NCBI GenBank assembly: GCA_001282665.1
Contig: LN874948.1
Location: 24,984 to 88,983, forward strand
Length of the DNA: 64,000 nt
Direction of reading: 5' to 3'
DNA from: Clostridiales bacterium mt11
GTDB lineage: Bacteria; Bacillota; Clostridia; Tissierellales; Tepidimicrobiaceae
Shown here: positions 1 to 8,172 of the stretch, in pieces
Layout of the letters: the number at the start of each line of letters is the position of its first letter
How positions within the stretch are numbered: position 1 is the first letter of the stretch
The notes under the pieces: generated by a model
Databases searched by the model: none
What the model was told of the DNA's origin: nothing
The model's input: the letters and a program-made list of their open reading frames with translations, nothing else
Made by a program: the position numbers and the translations under genes

Positions 1-29
1 CAAATAGTTAACTACTTGCTCCTTTTTGT

Positions 30-1940
30 TTATTGCTTATTTTTTACTTCTTCAATTACCCTATCCATAAATTGTTCTACTTTAAACTGTCCAATATCTC
101 CTTCATCCCTTTTATTTACAGATACGAGTCCGCCTTCTACTTCTTTTTCCCCTACTATGAGCATATAAGGTATCCTTTGAAGCCTTGCTTCTCTAATTTT
201 GTATCCTATCTTTTCAGCTCTGTCATCTATAGTAACCCTAATACCTTTTTCCTCCATTTCCTTTTTAACTTCATAAGCATAATCGTTGAACTTATCAGAA
301 ATAGGTAGGACTGTAGCTTGAATTGGTGCAATCCATACTGGAAACTTACCTGCATAGTGTTCTATTAATATTCCCATAAACCTTTCAATACTGCCTAATA
401 TGGTTCTATGAATCATAACTGGACGTTTTTTCTCGTTGTCCTTATCCACATAGGTTAAATCAAATCTTTCTGGCATTTGGAAATCCAACTGGATTGTACC
501 ACATTGCCAAGTTCTACCTATGGCATCTTCTAAATGATAGTCAATCTTTGGTCCATAAAAAGCTCCATCACCTTCATTTATAACATAGTCTATTCCTTTT
601 TCTTCTAGGGCTTCTTTCAAACTATTTGTTGCTAAATCCCATTGTTCTTCAGTTCCCATAGAGTTTTCTGGTCTTGTTGAAAGTTCAACATGGTACTTAA
701 AACCAAATACACTATATATATAATCTGCTAATTCTATTACCTTAATAAGCTCATCTTTTATTTGAGATGGCAGCATATATAGATGGGCATCATCTTGAGT
801 AAAACTTCTAACCCTCATCAATCCATGAAGTGTTCCAGAAAGCTCGTGTCTATGAACTAAACCTAATTCTCCCAATCTAAGAGGTAAGTCTCTATAACTA
901 TACATTTTAGATTTATATACCAATATGGAACCAGGACAATTCATAGGCTTAATAGCATAATCATTTTCATCTATCTTTGTAAAATACATATTTTCTCTGT
1001 AATGATCCCAGTGACCAGATTTATGCCATAAATCTTCATTCAATATTAGAGGAGTCTTTATCTCTCCATAACCTCTTTTAACATGCTCTTTCTTCCAAAA
1101 GTCTTCAAGTATATTTCTAATCACCATGCCATTTGGATGGAAAAATGGAAATCCCGGTCCTTCCTCATGGATACTAAATAGATCTAACTCTTTGCCTAGC
1201 TTTCTATGATCCCTTTTCTTTGCTTCTTCCAATCTATTTAGGTATTCTTCTAAATCCTTTTTCTTCTCAAAAGAAGTACCATATATCCTTTGGAGCATCT
1301 TGTTTTTTTCGTCTCCACGCCAATAAGCACCAGCTATACTTAGAAGTTTTATAGCTTTAACCTTTTTAGTATCCAATAGATGAGGACCAGCACATAGATC
1401 TACAAAATCCCCTTGTTTATAAAAAGATATCTCTTCATCTTCTGGAAAGTGCTCAATTAAATCCACCTTATATACTTCACCTTTTTCCTTAAAGTATTCA
1501 ATAGCTTCATCTCTAGGCATAAGGAATCTTTCCATCTTATAGGCTTCTTTAGCAATTTTAACCATTTCCTTTTCAATTTTTTCTAAATCCTCTGGAGTAA
1601 ATCTATGTTCTGTATCAAAATCATAATAAAATCCATCATCTATAGCAGGACCTATGGCAAACTTTACATCGGGGAAAAGTTTCAAAACTGCATGAGCCAT
1701 TATGTGGGCTGATGTATGCCAAAATATTTTTTTCCCCTCTTTATCTTCAAACTTAACAATTCTAACCTTAGCATCTTCTTCGATAGTTTCCTGCATACCT
1801 TTTATATCATCATTAACAACTGCCCCAAGGGCTACCCTAGCTAATCCCTCACTAATATCCTTTGCAACTTTTTCTACTGTTACACCTTTATCGTATTCCT
1901 TAACTGAATTATCAGGTAATGTTATCTTTATCTTTTCCAT
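30..1940 (-). CDS. thrS: Threonyl-tRNA synthetase
   Basis: Class II synthetase that charges tRNA-Thr in the cytoplasm. The 636-residue length is normal for the full-length family. Domains in order: TGS (about 1-62); the editing domain with the zinc-type motif HTSAHIMAH (about 75-83) and the SAD signature around CAGPHLLDT; the catalytic core with PMNCPG, RHELSG and RVRSFTQDDAH; then the C-terminal anticodon-binding domain after GSIERFMG. The ATG at 1940 follows a GGAGGAAAG site. The gene stands alone behind a Thr T-box riboswitch, so transcription should rise when uncharged tRNA-Thr accumulates. No key residue appears to be missing. Confidence 0.98.
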   Translation of the reverse strand: MEKIKITLPDNSVKEYDKGVTVEKVAKDISEGLARVALGAVVNDDIKGMQETIEEDAKVRIVKFEDKEGKKIFWHTSAHIMAHAVLKLFPDVKFAIGPAIDDGFYYDFDTEHRFTPEDLEKIEKEMVKIAKEAYKMERFLMPRDEAIEYFKEKGEVYKVDLIEHFPEDEEISFYKQGDFVDLCAGPHLLDTKKVKAIKLLSIAGAYWRGDEKNKMLQRIYGTSFEKKKDLEEYLNRLEEAKKRDHRKLGKELDLFSIHEEGPGFPFFHPNGMVIRNILEDFWKKEHVKRGYGEIKTPLILNEDLWHKSGHWDHYRENMYFTKIDENDYAIKPMNCPGSILVYKSKMYSYRDLPLRLGELGLVHRHELSGTLHGLMRVRSFTQDDAHLYMLPSQIKDELIKVIELADYIYSVFGFKYHVELSTRPENSMGTEEQWDLATNSLKEALEEKGIDYVINEGDGAFYGPKIDYHLEDAIGRTWQCGTIQLDFQMPERFDLTYVDKDNEKKRPVMIHRTILGSIERFMGILIEHYAGKFPVWIAPIQATVLPISDKFNDYAYEVKKEMEEKGIRVTIDDRAEKIGYKIREARLQRIPYMLIVGEKEVEGGLVSVNKRDEGDIGQFKVEQFMDRVIEEVKNKQ

Positions 1941-1965
1941 TCTCTTTCCTCCTTCTATTTTAAAT

Positions 1966-2200
1966 ATAAAAAACCTCTCGTCACTGCATAACGCAGGGAC
2001 GAGAGGTTTATCTCCCGTGGTTCCACCCTAATTGGTACTTCATTTTAATAACGCTTATAGCGAATATTCTTCAGTCTTAGACTTAGAATATAACTCAGGG
2101 GTGGTCTTCAATTAACTCCTCTTAAAAATGCTTTCAGCCTAAGACATTTTCTCTCTAAAAGATTACATTAATCTACTCTTCCCTTCACAGTCTTTAAATA
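1966..2200 (-). promoter_or_regulatory. T-box riboswitch, Thr specifier, upstream of thrS
   Basis: Read on the minus strand, the leader carries the conserved T-box core AGGGTGGAACCACGGGA (about 2012-2029). It is followed by a strong terminator hairpin with arms AACCTCTCGTC and GACGAGAGGTT (1971-2009) and a T-run just before thrS. The specifier loop reads GAAG-ACC-AC, with ACC (Thr) at 2103-2105, which agrees with the downstream gene. The 5' limit is approximate. The mechanism (antitermination by uncharged tRNA) is established for this family. Confidence 0.95.
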
Positions 2201-2259
2201 TTTATTTGATTATATATTATAGCTATATATACCCAAAAGGTCAAGAATTATTTATAAAT

Positions 2260-2805
2260 TTATTGTTTTTTTGCTAATTTATTATTAAATTCAAGCCACC
2301 TTTTGCCATAATCAGATTCTAATATTTTTTCCACTTCTTTTTCATATTCCTTTTCAATACTTCTTTTAAAAATCTTACTCAATCCTATAAATCCAAAAGC
2401 TAATATATAAGACTTTATTAGCGGTAGTATTGGAAGGATTTCACCTTCCTTGATAACAATTCTTTTACTATATGAAATCCATTGATATCCTGCGCATACA
2501 CGCACCATAGCTAAGAAATTAAATATTATTACTAATATAACTTTATATAGCTTTCCATCTATATTTTTATACAATAAAAATTCCCATAAACTATATATTG
2601 AATATAAGATAACCATTACACCTAAATAATGAAAAGATGTATAAAGATTGATTACACTATCTATATACTCATCTCTTGTAAGGCTATCATTAAACTTTTG
2701 ATATTCATTTTCATCTAATCTTTTTTGTTCCAACACAACACTACAAACAATAGTAGCAATTATTAAAATGAAAAATATAGTTCTAAATAAGAATTTTCCC
2801 TTCAT
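2260..2805 (-). CDS. Hypothetical four-segment membrane protein
   Basis: This 181-residue protein has no motif I recognise. It has an N-terminal hydrophobic segment (about 6-24), further likely membrane segments at about 57-77, 86-108 and 125-145, and a charged, probably cytoplasmic tail rich in Lys and Glu (146-181). The start ATG at 2805 lies about 20 bases after the hisS stop, behind a GGGGG-type site, so it is probably translated from the hisS transcript. Between it and thrS lies the Thr T-box leader, so it is the last gene of its unit. A function cannot be assigned from sequence; a small integral membrane protein is all that can be said. Confidence 0.7.
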   Translation of the reverse strand: MKGKFLFRTIFFILIIATIVCSVVLEQKRLDENEYQKFNDSLTRDEYIDSVINLYTSFHYLGVMVILYSIYSLWEFLLYKNIDGKLYKVILVIIFNFLAMVRVCAGYQWISYSKRIVIKEGEILPILPLIKSYILAFGFIGLSKIFKRSIEKEYEKEVEKILESDYGKRWLEFNNKLAKKQ

Positions 2806-2824
2806 AAATACCCCCTTGTATGTT

Positions 2825-4141
2825 TTAATTGTTTCTTAAACTTAATAACAGTTCTTCTATGGACAGCATATTTTGTTCACCACTTTCCATGTTTCTTAGA
2901 GTATATTTTCCTTGATTTATTTCTTCTTCTCCTATGATTAGTGCATATGGTATATTTAATTTATCAGCATAACCAAATTTCTTACCCATCTTCCCTTTTT
3001 CTGTATAGATTTGGGTATTGATATTGTGTTTCCTCAAAGTGCTTGCTATTTCTATAGCTTTATCTATACATTCTTCCATAGGTATGATAATTATCTTAGT
3101 TAAGGAAGCATCTGTTGATTCAATTAACTTAGCTTCTTTTAACTGGTAGAACAATCTAGTAAGCCCTATACTTATTCCTACTCCTGGCAATTTTTGTTTA
3201 GTATAATATCCTGCTAAATTTTCGTATCTTCCACCTGAACATATACTTCCAATGTTAGGATAGTCATTTAAAAATGTTTCGTATACAGTACCTGTATAGT
3301 AGTCTAAACCCCTAGCTATAGTTAAATCTATAATATAGTTTTCCTTAGGCACTCCGAAAACTTCTATATGATGGTTAACATCGGCTAATTCCTTTAATCC
3401 TTCAGTAAAAATATCATTTTCGATTCCTAAATCCTTTAAACTCTTTATCTTCTCTTCGTTACTTCCCTTTATATTTATAAATTCAATTATACTATCTATA
3501 GTACTTTTATCCAAACCCTGCTCATTTAAACTTTCTTTTACCCCCTCTAGTCCAATTTTTTCTAGTTTATCAATTGTTCTCAATATCTCCGTTGAATCCT
3601 CAATGCCTAACCATAAGAAAAATCCTTTTAATACCTTTCTATTATTAATCTTTATAGTAAAGGAATCAAAACCCAAGTCCTTGAAAGTGGAATAGATTAT
3701 ACTAGGTATTTCAGCATCATTTATTATTCCCAATTTTTCATTGCCTACTATATCAATATCACATTGATAAAATTCTCTAAACCTACCTTTTTGACTTTTT
3801 TCTCCTCTATATACTTTTCCAATATGATATCTTCTAAATGGGAAAGTCAATTCTGAAAAGTGTTGAGCTACATACCTAGCTAAAGGAACAGTTAAATCAA
3901 ATCTTAGAGCTAAGTCCGTATCTCCTTTTTCAAATCTATATATCTGTTTTTCTGTTTCTCCGCCACCTTTCGCTAGTAAAACTTCTGCTTTCTCTATTAA
4001 AGGTGTATCTATTGGCAAAAAACCAAACTTTTCATAATTCTCTCTTATAATATCTAACATCTTGTTAAATAATATTTGGTCTGATGGAAGAAGTTCCATG
4101 AAACCAGGTAATGTTGATGGTTTGATTATATCACTACTCAT
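2825..4141 (-). CDS. hisS: Histidyl-tRNA synthetase
   Basis: Class II synthetase that attaches histidine to tRNA-His. Motif 2 (FREFYQCDIDIVG), the histidine-specific signature RGLDYYTGTVYET and motif 3 (GVGISIGLTRL) are all visible, followed by a C-terminal anticodon-binding domain. The reading frame stays open to 4216. The ATG at 4141 was chosen because a GGAGGT site sits 8 bases before it and the protein then begins MSSDIIKPSTLPGF, as is typical; this gives 438 residues. Unlike thrS, valS and trpS here, no T-box is visible upstream. A terminator separates it from ytxC, and the following membrane-protein gene is probably cotranscribed. Confidence 0.96.
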   Translation of the reverse strand: MSSDIIKPSTLPGFMELLPSDQILFNKMLDIIRENYEKFGFLPIDTPLIEKAEVLLAKGGGETEKQIYRFEKGDTDLALRFDLTVPLARYVAQHFSELTFPFRRYHIGKVYRGEKSQKGRFREFYQCDIDIVGNEKLGIINDAEIPSIIYSTFKDLGFDSFTIKINNRKVLKGFFLWLGIEDSTEILRTIDKLEKIGLEGVKESLNEQGLDKSTIDSIIEFINIKGSNEEKIKSLKDLGIENDIFTEGLKELADVNHHIEVFGVPKENYIIDLTIARGLDYYTGTVYETFLNDYPNIGSICSGGRYENLAGYYTKQKLPGVGISIGLTRLFYQLKEAKLIESTDASLTKIIIIPMEECIDKAIEIASTLRKHNINTQIYTEKGKMGKKFGYADKLNIPYALIIGEEEINQGKYTLRNMESGEQNMLSIEELLLSLRNN

Positions 4142-4210
4142 ATGTATACCTCCAAGCATATATCTATTTATTACTATGATATCATTTATATGTATTTTTT
4201 CAAATATAAT

Positions 4211-4240
4211 AAACAAAAAGAAGCTGAAAAATTCAACTTC
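4211..4240 (-). terminator. Rho-independent terminator after ytxC
   Basis: On the minus strand, GAAGTTGAA pairs with TTCAGCTTC across a short AT loop and is followed by TTTTTGTTT. It lies directly after the ytxC stop and before hisS, so hisS probably has its own promoter. Confidence 0.75.
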
Positions 4241-4243
4241 AAA

Positions 4244-5095
4244 TTATTTACCCCTTTTAAGCTTCATATGTCCGTTACATTTTTCACATCCTAGACAAAA
4301 ATATACTCTATCTTGAAATACGCTAGAAATCACCTTTATAATTTCATCATCTTTATGTTTTTCATCTAAATGTACTATTAACTTCTTAGGTGCTATTACT
4401 ATTAAAGAACTTACCAGTAGATCATCTTTACTAATACCTTGATTGTCTATTTCAGCAACTATATCTGTAAAAAAGTCGCTATCTATAATATTATCGTTTT
4501 CATCTAACATCTTATAGTTCCCATCTTGGAAAACTAGGTTTACCAAATCATATTTAGGTTCTTGTACTTCAACAAAATATTGTAATATCTTTATAAACTC
4601 CTTATACTCCTTTTCAGCAGTAAATTCTTCTATTCCTTTATCAATAACTAGACTAATAAAATAGTCAAATTCTCTAATCCTAAAACGCACAAAACCATCT
4701 ATTAAAATAAAGGGAGAATCCATAATATATTTTTTTATCTGATTAATGAAATATTCCTTTTCTATAGCAAAATTTTCTTTATCTAATAAAAAATCTTTAG
4801 AAATCTCCACTATTTCTTCTTTTTCAGTAGATTTTAACTCAGTTTTATCAAGAGTTACTTTTTTAACAATAATATCTTTGGAATATATTTTTAAAATTAT
4901 TTCTAATATCATTTCTGTTACAACAGTATAAAAATCTTTTTTAGGCAAAGACTTACCCTTAGTTGGAATTATATTAAATATATACCTAGAGCCATAGTAT
5001 TCTTCTTCAACTTTTATTTTTTTATCAGGAAAATAATCAAAGATTATCTTTCTTACTTCATCCATATCTCTATTAAATCCCACTTTTATGTTCAT
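4244..5095 (-). CDS. ytxC: YtxC-family sporulation protein
   Basis: This 283-residue protein matches the YtxC family in length and in the central block around FILIDGFVRFRIREF, which is the best-conserved part of that family. YtxC is known from Bacillus as a sporulation-associated gene whose biochemical role is unsettled. No signal peptide or membrane segment is visible, so it is probably cytoplasmic. The C-terminus is unusual: it carries three closely spaced cysteines (C267, C270, C273, arranged C-x2-C-x2-C) in a basic tail, which suggests metal binding but is unproven. The start ATG at 5095 follows a GGGAGTG site. The gene ends in its own terminator. Confidence 0.82.
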   Translation of the reverse strand: MNIKVGFNRDMDEVRKIIFDYFPDKKIKVEEEYYGSRYIFNIIPTKGKSLPKKDFYTVVTEMILEIILKIYSKDIIVKKVTLDKTELKSTEKEEIVEISKDFLLDKENFAIEKEYFINQIKKYIMDSPFILIDGFVRFRIREFDYFISLVIDKGIEEFTAEKEYKEFIKILQYFVEVQEPKYDLVNLVFQDGNYKMLDENDNIIDSDFFTDIVAEIDNQGISKDDLLVSSLIVIAPKKLIVHLDEKHKDDEIIKVISSVFQDRVYFCLGCEKCNGHMKLKRGK

Positions 5096-5163
5096 GATTA
5101 TTCACTCCCTTCTGTTACTAGTATGCTCTCCAAAAATGGACCTATACTATATAAAGAGTTACT

Positions 5164-5910
5164 CTATTGGCAATATAGAGTAATTATAGTTCCAACATCA
5201 ATAACCTTTTTATCGCTTAACCAGATCACTTTTTTATTATGTTTTTTTAAAAATTTAAAAATTTTTTCGCAATCAGGATGTTCATTCAATCTACCAGAAA
5301 ACATTATTGTATCCTTAGATGGGTTCCCATTAACCCCTCCTATAAAACCATAGGGATATCCTTTTAATTCAATATATCCAGATTGTATCAATAATACATC
5401 AAAACCTAAATCACTCAATTTCTTATATATAGGATAATCTGCGGTTATGATGGATTTATCATCAACTATAGCCATAGAGCATTTAGTATATCCTTGATTT
5501 ATATTTATAAACTCTAAATTTTCTTTTTTTAGATAATATTTAAGTTTTTCATCAGTATATTTAAAGTTATGGATTGCTAAATTCCCAATTCTTCCTACAT
5601 TATATGCTATATCATCAGGATAGTCTTTACCTAATTTCGTCTGCCCTCTTATTATTCTTATACCCGTTCCATAAAGCTTTTCTTCATAATAATCAAAAAC
5701 ATTAGGTGCAACTATTAATGTTTTATGGTTGACTGGATGAATAACTATATCTGGATGATAGGAAATAGGCTCCGACACTTCCGTACATTTGATAGTAGGT
5801 ATTATCTTTAAATTCAAACCTTTTAAATTCTTAAGTATCTCAGAAGATATCCTACCATCTACTATGACGGTATTTGCATCTTTGTTTGGAATAAACGGAT
5901 TAACGTTCAT
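5164..5910 (-). CDS. DUF6873 (GME-fold) family protein
   Basis: A soluble protein of 248 residues from the chosen start. The sequence resembles the DUF6873 group, predicted to share the guanidino-modifying-enzyme/amidinotransferase fold: short beta-rich repeats, KCSMAIVDDKSIITADYPI, IQSGYIELKGYPYGFIGG and GRLNEHPDC. No biochemical role is established for the group, so a catalytic activity should not be assumed. The frame opens with GTG codons at 5922 and 5919, but the ATG at 5910 has a GTGGTGA site 7 bases upstream and is preferred. It lies upstream of ytxC on the same strand, 68 bases away, and may share its transcript. Confidence 0.7.
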   Translation of the reverse strand: MNVNPFIPNKDANTVIVDGRISSEILKNLKGLNLKIIPTIKCTEVSEPISYHPDIVIHPVNHKTLIVAPNVFDYYEEKLYGTGIRIIRGQTKLGKDYPDDIAYNVGRIGNLAIHNFKYTDEKLKYYLKKENLEFININQGYTKCSMAIVDDKSIITADYPIYKKLSDLGFDVLLIQSGYIELKGYPYGFIGGVNGNPSKDTIMFSGRLNEHPDCEKIFKFLKKHNKKVIWLSDKKVIDVGTIITLYCQ

Positions 5911-5930
5911 ATATTTCACCACTTTTACGC

Positions 5931-5960
5931 AAAAAATTAAACCTTCTATATAGAAGGTTT
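5931..5960 (-). terminator. Terminator after the tRNA cluster
   Basis: On the minus strand, AAACCTTCTA pairs with TAGAAGGTTT and is followed by AATTTTTT, directly after the CCA end of tRNA-Cys. It ends the tRNA transcript before the DUF6873 gene. Confidence 0.85.
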
Positions 5961-5962
5961 TC

Positions 5963-6037
<75 letters not shown>

Positions 6038-6056
6038 GTGATTAAATTTGGTTGGT

Positions 6057-6082
6057 AAAAAAAACTTTAGTATCAATACTAA
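6057..6082 (-). terminator. Terminator-like hairpin between the Cys chimera and tRNA-Cys
   Basis: On the minus strand, TTAGTAT-TG-ATACTAA is followed by AG and eight T residues. It lies downstream of the chimeric Cys element and only about 20 bases before the intact tRNA-Cys. If it works, the chimeric element would be released as a short RNA and tRNA-Cys would depend on read-through. Confidence 0.6.
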
Positions 6083-6092
6083 CGGCCCCGAC

Positions 6093-6164
6093 TAAGCGAC
6101 TCACACCAAATCAAAAACCTGATTTGGGTTCCCTGCTTATGCCTTACCACTTGGCTATGCCGCC
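6093..6164 (-). repeat. Chimeric element: tRNA-Cys 5' end fused to a hairpin
   Basis: Positions 6164-6140 (minus) are identical to the first 25 nt of tRNA-Cys, ending just after its D-arm. The sequence then switches to an unrelated stretch of about 47 nt bounded by TAAGC and GCTTA, containing CAAATCA/TGATTTG as an inner stem. There is no anticodon or T-arm. The same downstream module follows a tRNA-Phe 5' end at 6666-6734. I do not recognise the element. Confidence 0.8.
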
Positions 6165-6215
6165 ATGAACGCTGACACGCAATTTTTAATTTTGAATGTT
6201 GAATTGTGAATGTTT

Positions 6216-6250
6216 AGGGTCTATCTCTAGGGTCTTTTTCATGACCAAAG
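6216..6250. repeat. 35-bp spacer repeat, copy A
   Basis: It matches 28 of 35 positions of copy B (6434-6468). The ends AGGGTCTATC and GACCAAAG are conserved, and on the minus strand GGTC/GACC can pair. It lies upstream (5', minus strand) of the chimeric Cys element. Function unknown. Confidence 0.65.
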
Positions 6251-6332
6251 ATTATCCATATAATTGTTTTCGTCTTTAATTCAAAATTCACCATTAACAA
6301 TTCACAATTTTTAACCCGTAGGGTTAAAATAA

Positions 6333-6407
6333 TGGAGCGGAAGACGGGATTCGAACCCGCGGCCCTCGCCTTGGCAAGGCGATGCTCTACCACTGAGCCA
6401 CTTCCGC
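6333..6407 (-). tRNA. tRNA-Gly (GCC)
   Basis: The 75-nt gene has acceptor arms GCGGAAG and CTTCCGC, the anticodon stem-loop CGCCTTGCCAAGGCG with anticodon GCC, T-arm GGTTCGAATCCCG and an encoded CCA. It lies between the Cys and Phe members of the cluster and has no partial copy here. Confidence 0.98.
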
Positions 6408-6433
6408 ACATTCAATGACAGTTAACAATTCCC

Positions 6434-6468
6434 AGAGTCTATCTTTTAGGTCTTTCTGAAGACCAAAG
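6434..6468. repeat. 35-bp spacer repeat, copy B
   Basis: Partner of copy A at 6216-6250 (28 of 35 identical). On the minus strand GGTCTT and AAAGACC form a short stem. It lies upstream of tRNA-Gly. A weaker relative with a different stem (GAGCC/GGCTC) may lie at about 6754-6826. Confidence 0.65.
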
Positions 6469-6527
6469 GTCGTTCTTACAATGGTTTTTAATTGTCCATT
6501 GTCCTGTGTTAATTATCAATTGTTAAA

Positions 6528-6603
6528 TGGTGCCCAGAGGCGGAATCGAACCACCGACACGGGGATTTTCAGTCCCCTGCTCTACCGACTGAGCTATCTG
6601 GGC
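6528..6603 (-). tRNA. tRNA-Phe (GAA)
   Basis: The 76-nt gene has acceptor arms GCCCAGA and TCTGGGC, the anticodon arm GGGGACTGAAAATCCCC with anticodon GAA, T-arm GGTTCGATTCC and an encoded CCA. A second copy of its first 21 nt lies upstream in the chimeric element at 6666-6734. Confidence 0.98.
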
Positions 6604-6665
6604 ATAACATCATACTATTCTTAAGTATTACGATTATCTCTTCGTTATAGTTCATCAACGCGGAC

Positions 6666-6734
6666 TAAGCGATTCACACCAAATCGAAAAACCCGATTTG
6701 GGTTCTCTGCTTATACCGACTGAGCTATCTGGGC
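6666..6734 (-). repeat. Chimeric element: tRNA-Phe 5' end fused to the same hairpin
   Basis: Positions 6734-6714 (minus) equal the first 21 nt of tRNA-Phe. They are followed by the TAAGC...GCTTA module shared with the Cys chimera. The inner stem reads CAAATCG/CGATTTG here against CAAATCA/TGATTTG in the Cys copy, so one base pair has changed on both sides. That covariation points to a conserved folded RNA or DNA hairpin. No terminator follows this copy. Confidence 0.8.
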
Positions 6735-6858
6735 TTATCTCAATTGACAATTATCTGGGTATATCTTTTGAGCCTTTCCCACAATCTTTTTAATTGTGCA
6801 TTGTCTACACTTGGCTCAAAGACCACAATTGTTAGTATACATGATTGTTTTTATAAAG

Positions 6859-7734
6859 TCAATAGTCAATTAACTTTTCTAAGTCATCTTTTGAAAATTT
6901 ATATTTCTCATTACAAAAATGACATACTATTTCAGCCTTTCCATCCTCTTCAATCATACTATTGATCTCTTCCTTGCCTAGGCTAAGTAGGACTTTTTCA
7001 ATCTTTTCTCTCGTACAATTACATTTATATTCAATAGGGACTCTATCTAGTACTTCCATTTTAAATTCCCCAAATAATTGTTCCATTACTTCCTCTGGAG
7101 TTAAGCCTTCATCTATTAAAGTTGAAATAGGCTTTGCTTGTTTTAATATCTCTTCTATTCTATCAATATCTTTATCTTCCACATTAGGCAGTAACTGAAG
7201 CATATATCCCCCAGCAGCTTTTACAGAAATGTCCTTGTCCACTAGCACTCCTAAATTTATAGCTGATGGCTGTTGTTCAGATAGATAGAAATATTTAACT
7301 AGATCGTCTGCAATTTCACCTGATACCAAGTTGGACATTCCAACATAAGGCTCTTTCAATCCTAAGTCTCTAATCACCGTTAGATAGCCTTTTCTTCCTA
7401 CTACTCCCCCTACATCTAACTTGCCATCAGGTCTACTTGGCATATCTGCAAAAGGATAGTCAACATATCCTTTTACTTCACCTTTATTATTTGCTACGGT
7501 AACGATGTTTCCGATAGGACCATCACCTTTTATCTTAAATGTTAATGAATCCTTATCGCTCTTCATAGCGATTCCCATCATTGCTGCTGCAGTCAGCGTT
7601 CTACCCAAAGCGGCAGTAGAGGTTGGAGAAGTGTTGTGAATTCTTCTTGCCTTTTCCACTATATTGGTTGAAGAAGCCACAAATAATCGTAAAGTTCCTT
7701 TATTATCTATCCCACGTATAATATAATCCTTCAT
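6859..7734 (-). CDS. hslO: Hsp33 redox-regulated chaperone
   Basis: Cytosolic holdase chaperone switched on by oxidative stress. The 291-residue length is typical of Hsp33. The C-terminal zinc switch is intact: C238-N-C240 and C271-H-F-C274 supply the four cysteines that bind zinc when reduced and form disulfides when oxidised. The N-terminal substrate domain carries family blocks such as TAALGRTLTAAAMMG and GPIGNI. The start ATG at 7734 has an AAGGAG site. It lies downstream of a cold-shock gene but behind that gene's terminator, so it is probably transcribed separately. Confidence 0.96.
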   Translation of the reverse strand: MKDYIIRGIDNKGTLRLFVASSTNIVEKARRIHNTSPTSTAALGRTLTAAAMMGIAMKSDKDSLTFKIKGDGPIGNIVTVANNKGEVKGYVDYPFADMPSRPDGKLDVGGVVGRKGYLTVIRDLGLKEPYVGMSNLVSGEIADDLVKYFYLSEQQPSAINLGVLVDKDISVKAAGGYMLQLLPNVEDKDIDRIEEILKQAKPISTLIDEGLTPEEVMEQLFGEFKMEVLDRVPIEYKCNCTREKIEKVLLSLGKEEINSMIEEDGKAEIVCHFCNEKYKFSKDDLEKLIDY

Positions 7735-7764
7735 AATCCTACTCCTTTTTATACGATAAAATAT

Positions 7765-7788
7765 TTAAAGCCCCTTTGCCAGGGGCTT
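7765..7788 (-). terminator. Terminator after the cold-shock gene
   Basis: On the minus strand, AAGCCCCT-GGC-AAAGGGGCTT is followed by TAAATATTTT. It lies 40 bases after the csp stop and upstream of hslO. Confidence 0.8.
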
Positions 7789-7827
7789 GATTGCTACTGT
7801 TAAAAACTATATAAAAGAGAATCAGGT

Positions 7828-8028
7828 TTATAGTTTAATAACGTTAGTAGCTTGAGGACCTTTTTCTCCTTGAACTATTTCGAATTCAACATTTTGTCCT
7901 TCTTCTAAAGTTTTAAATCCATCTGAGTTTATTGCTGAATAGTGTACGAATACATCTTCGCCTTCTTCAGTAGAAATAAAACCATACCCTTTTGTAGCGT
8001 TAAACCACTTTACAGTACCTTTTACCAT
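7828..8028 (-). CDS. Cold-shock protein (CspA family)
   Basis: A 66-residue single OB-fold RNA chaperone, full length for the family. Both RNA-binding motifs are present: RNP1-like KGYGFIS and RNP2-like VFVHYSAI. It binds single-stranded RNA or DNA and prevents inhibitory structure at low temperature. The gene is monocistronic, with a recognisable promoter (8094-8123) and its own terminator. The leader of about 60 nt contains the inverted repeat AGATGA/TCATCT, which could form a small stem; this is shorter than the long cold-sensing leaders known for enterobacterial cspA. The start ATG has a GGAGG site about 9 bases upstream. Confidence 0.97.
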   Translation of the reverse strand: MVKGTVKWFNATKGYGFISTEEGEDVFVHYSAINSDGFKTLEEGQNVEFEIVQGEKGPQATNVIKL

Positions 8029-8093
8029 TTAAAACATTCCTCCAATACAACAATTTAAATAGATGAGTCCTATGTATCATCTACCTTTAAATA

Positions 8094-8123
8094 AGTCTAT
8101 CACATATTAGATATCCTTGTCAA
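8094..8123 (-). promoter_or_regulatory. Predicted vegetative promoter of the cold-shock gene
   Basis: A consensus -35 TTGACA (8118-8123), an 18-bp spacer and a -10 TAGACT (8094-8099), read on the minus strand, about 65 bases before the start codon. Confidence 0.6.
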
Positions 8124-8172
8124 ATAATATTCCCCAATATTTTACTAAATATTCTCATAGGTTTTCGTATTT

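Noticed and set aside
2825..5095. T-box upstream of hisS
   Set aside because: No GGTGG-type core or antiterminator was found between ytxC and hisS; only the ytxC terminator is there.
6214..6411. 65-codon frame beginning with MCGSGSVVEHRL on the minus strand
   Set aside because: It is the translation of tRNA-Gly and its spacer, a well-known false gene pattern.
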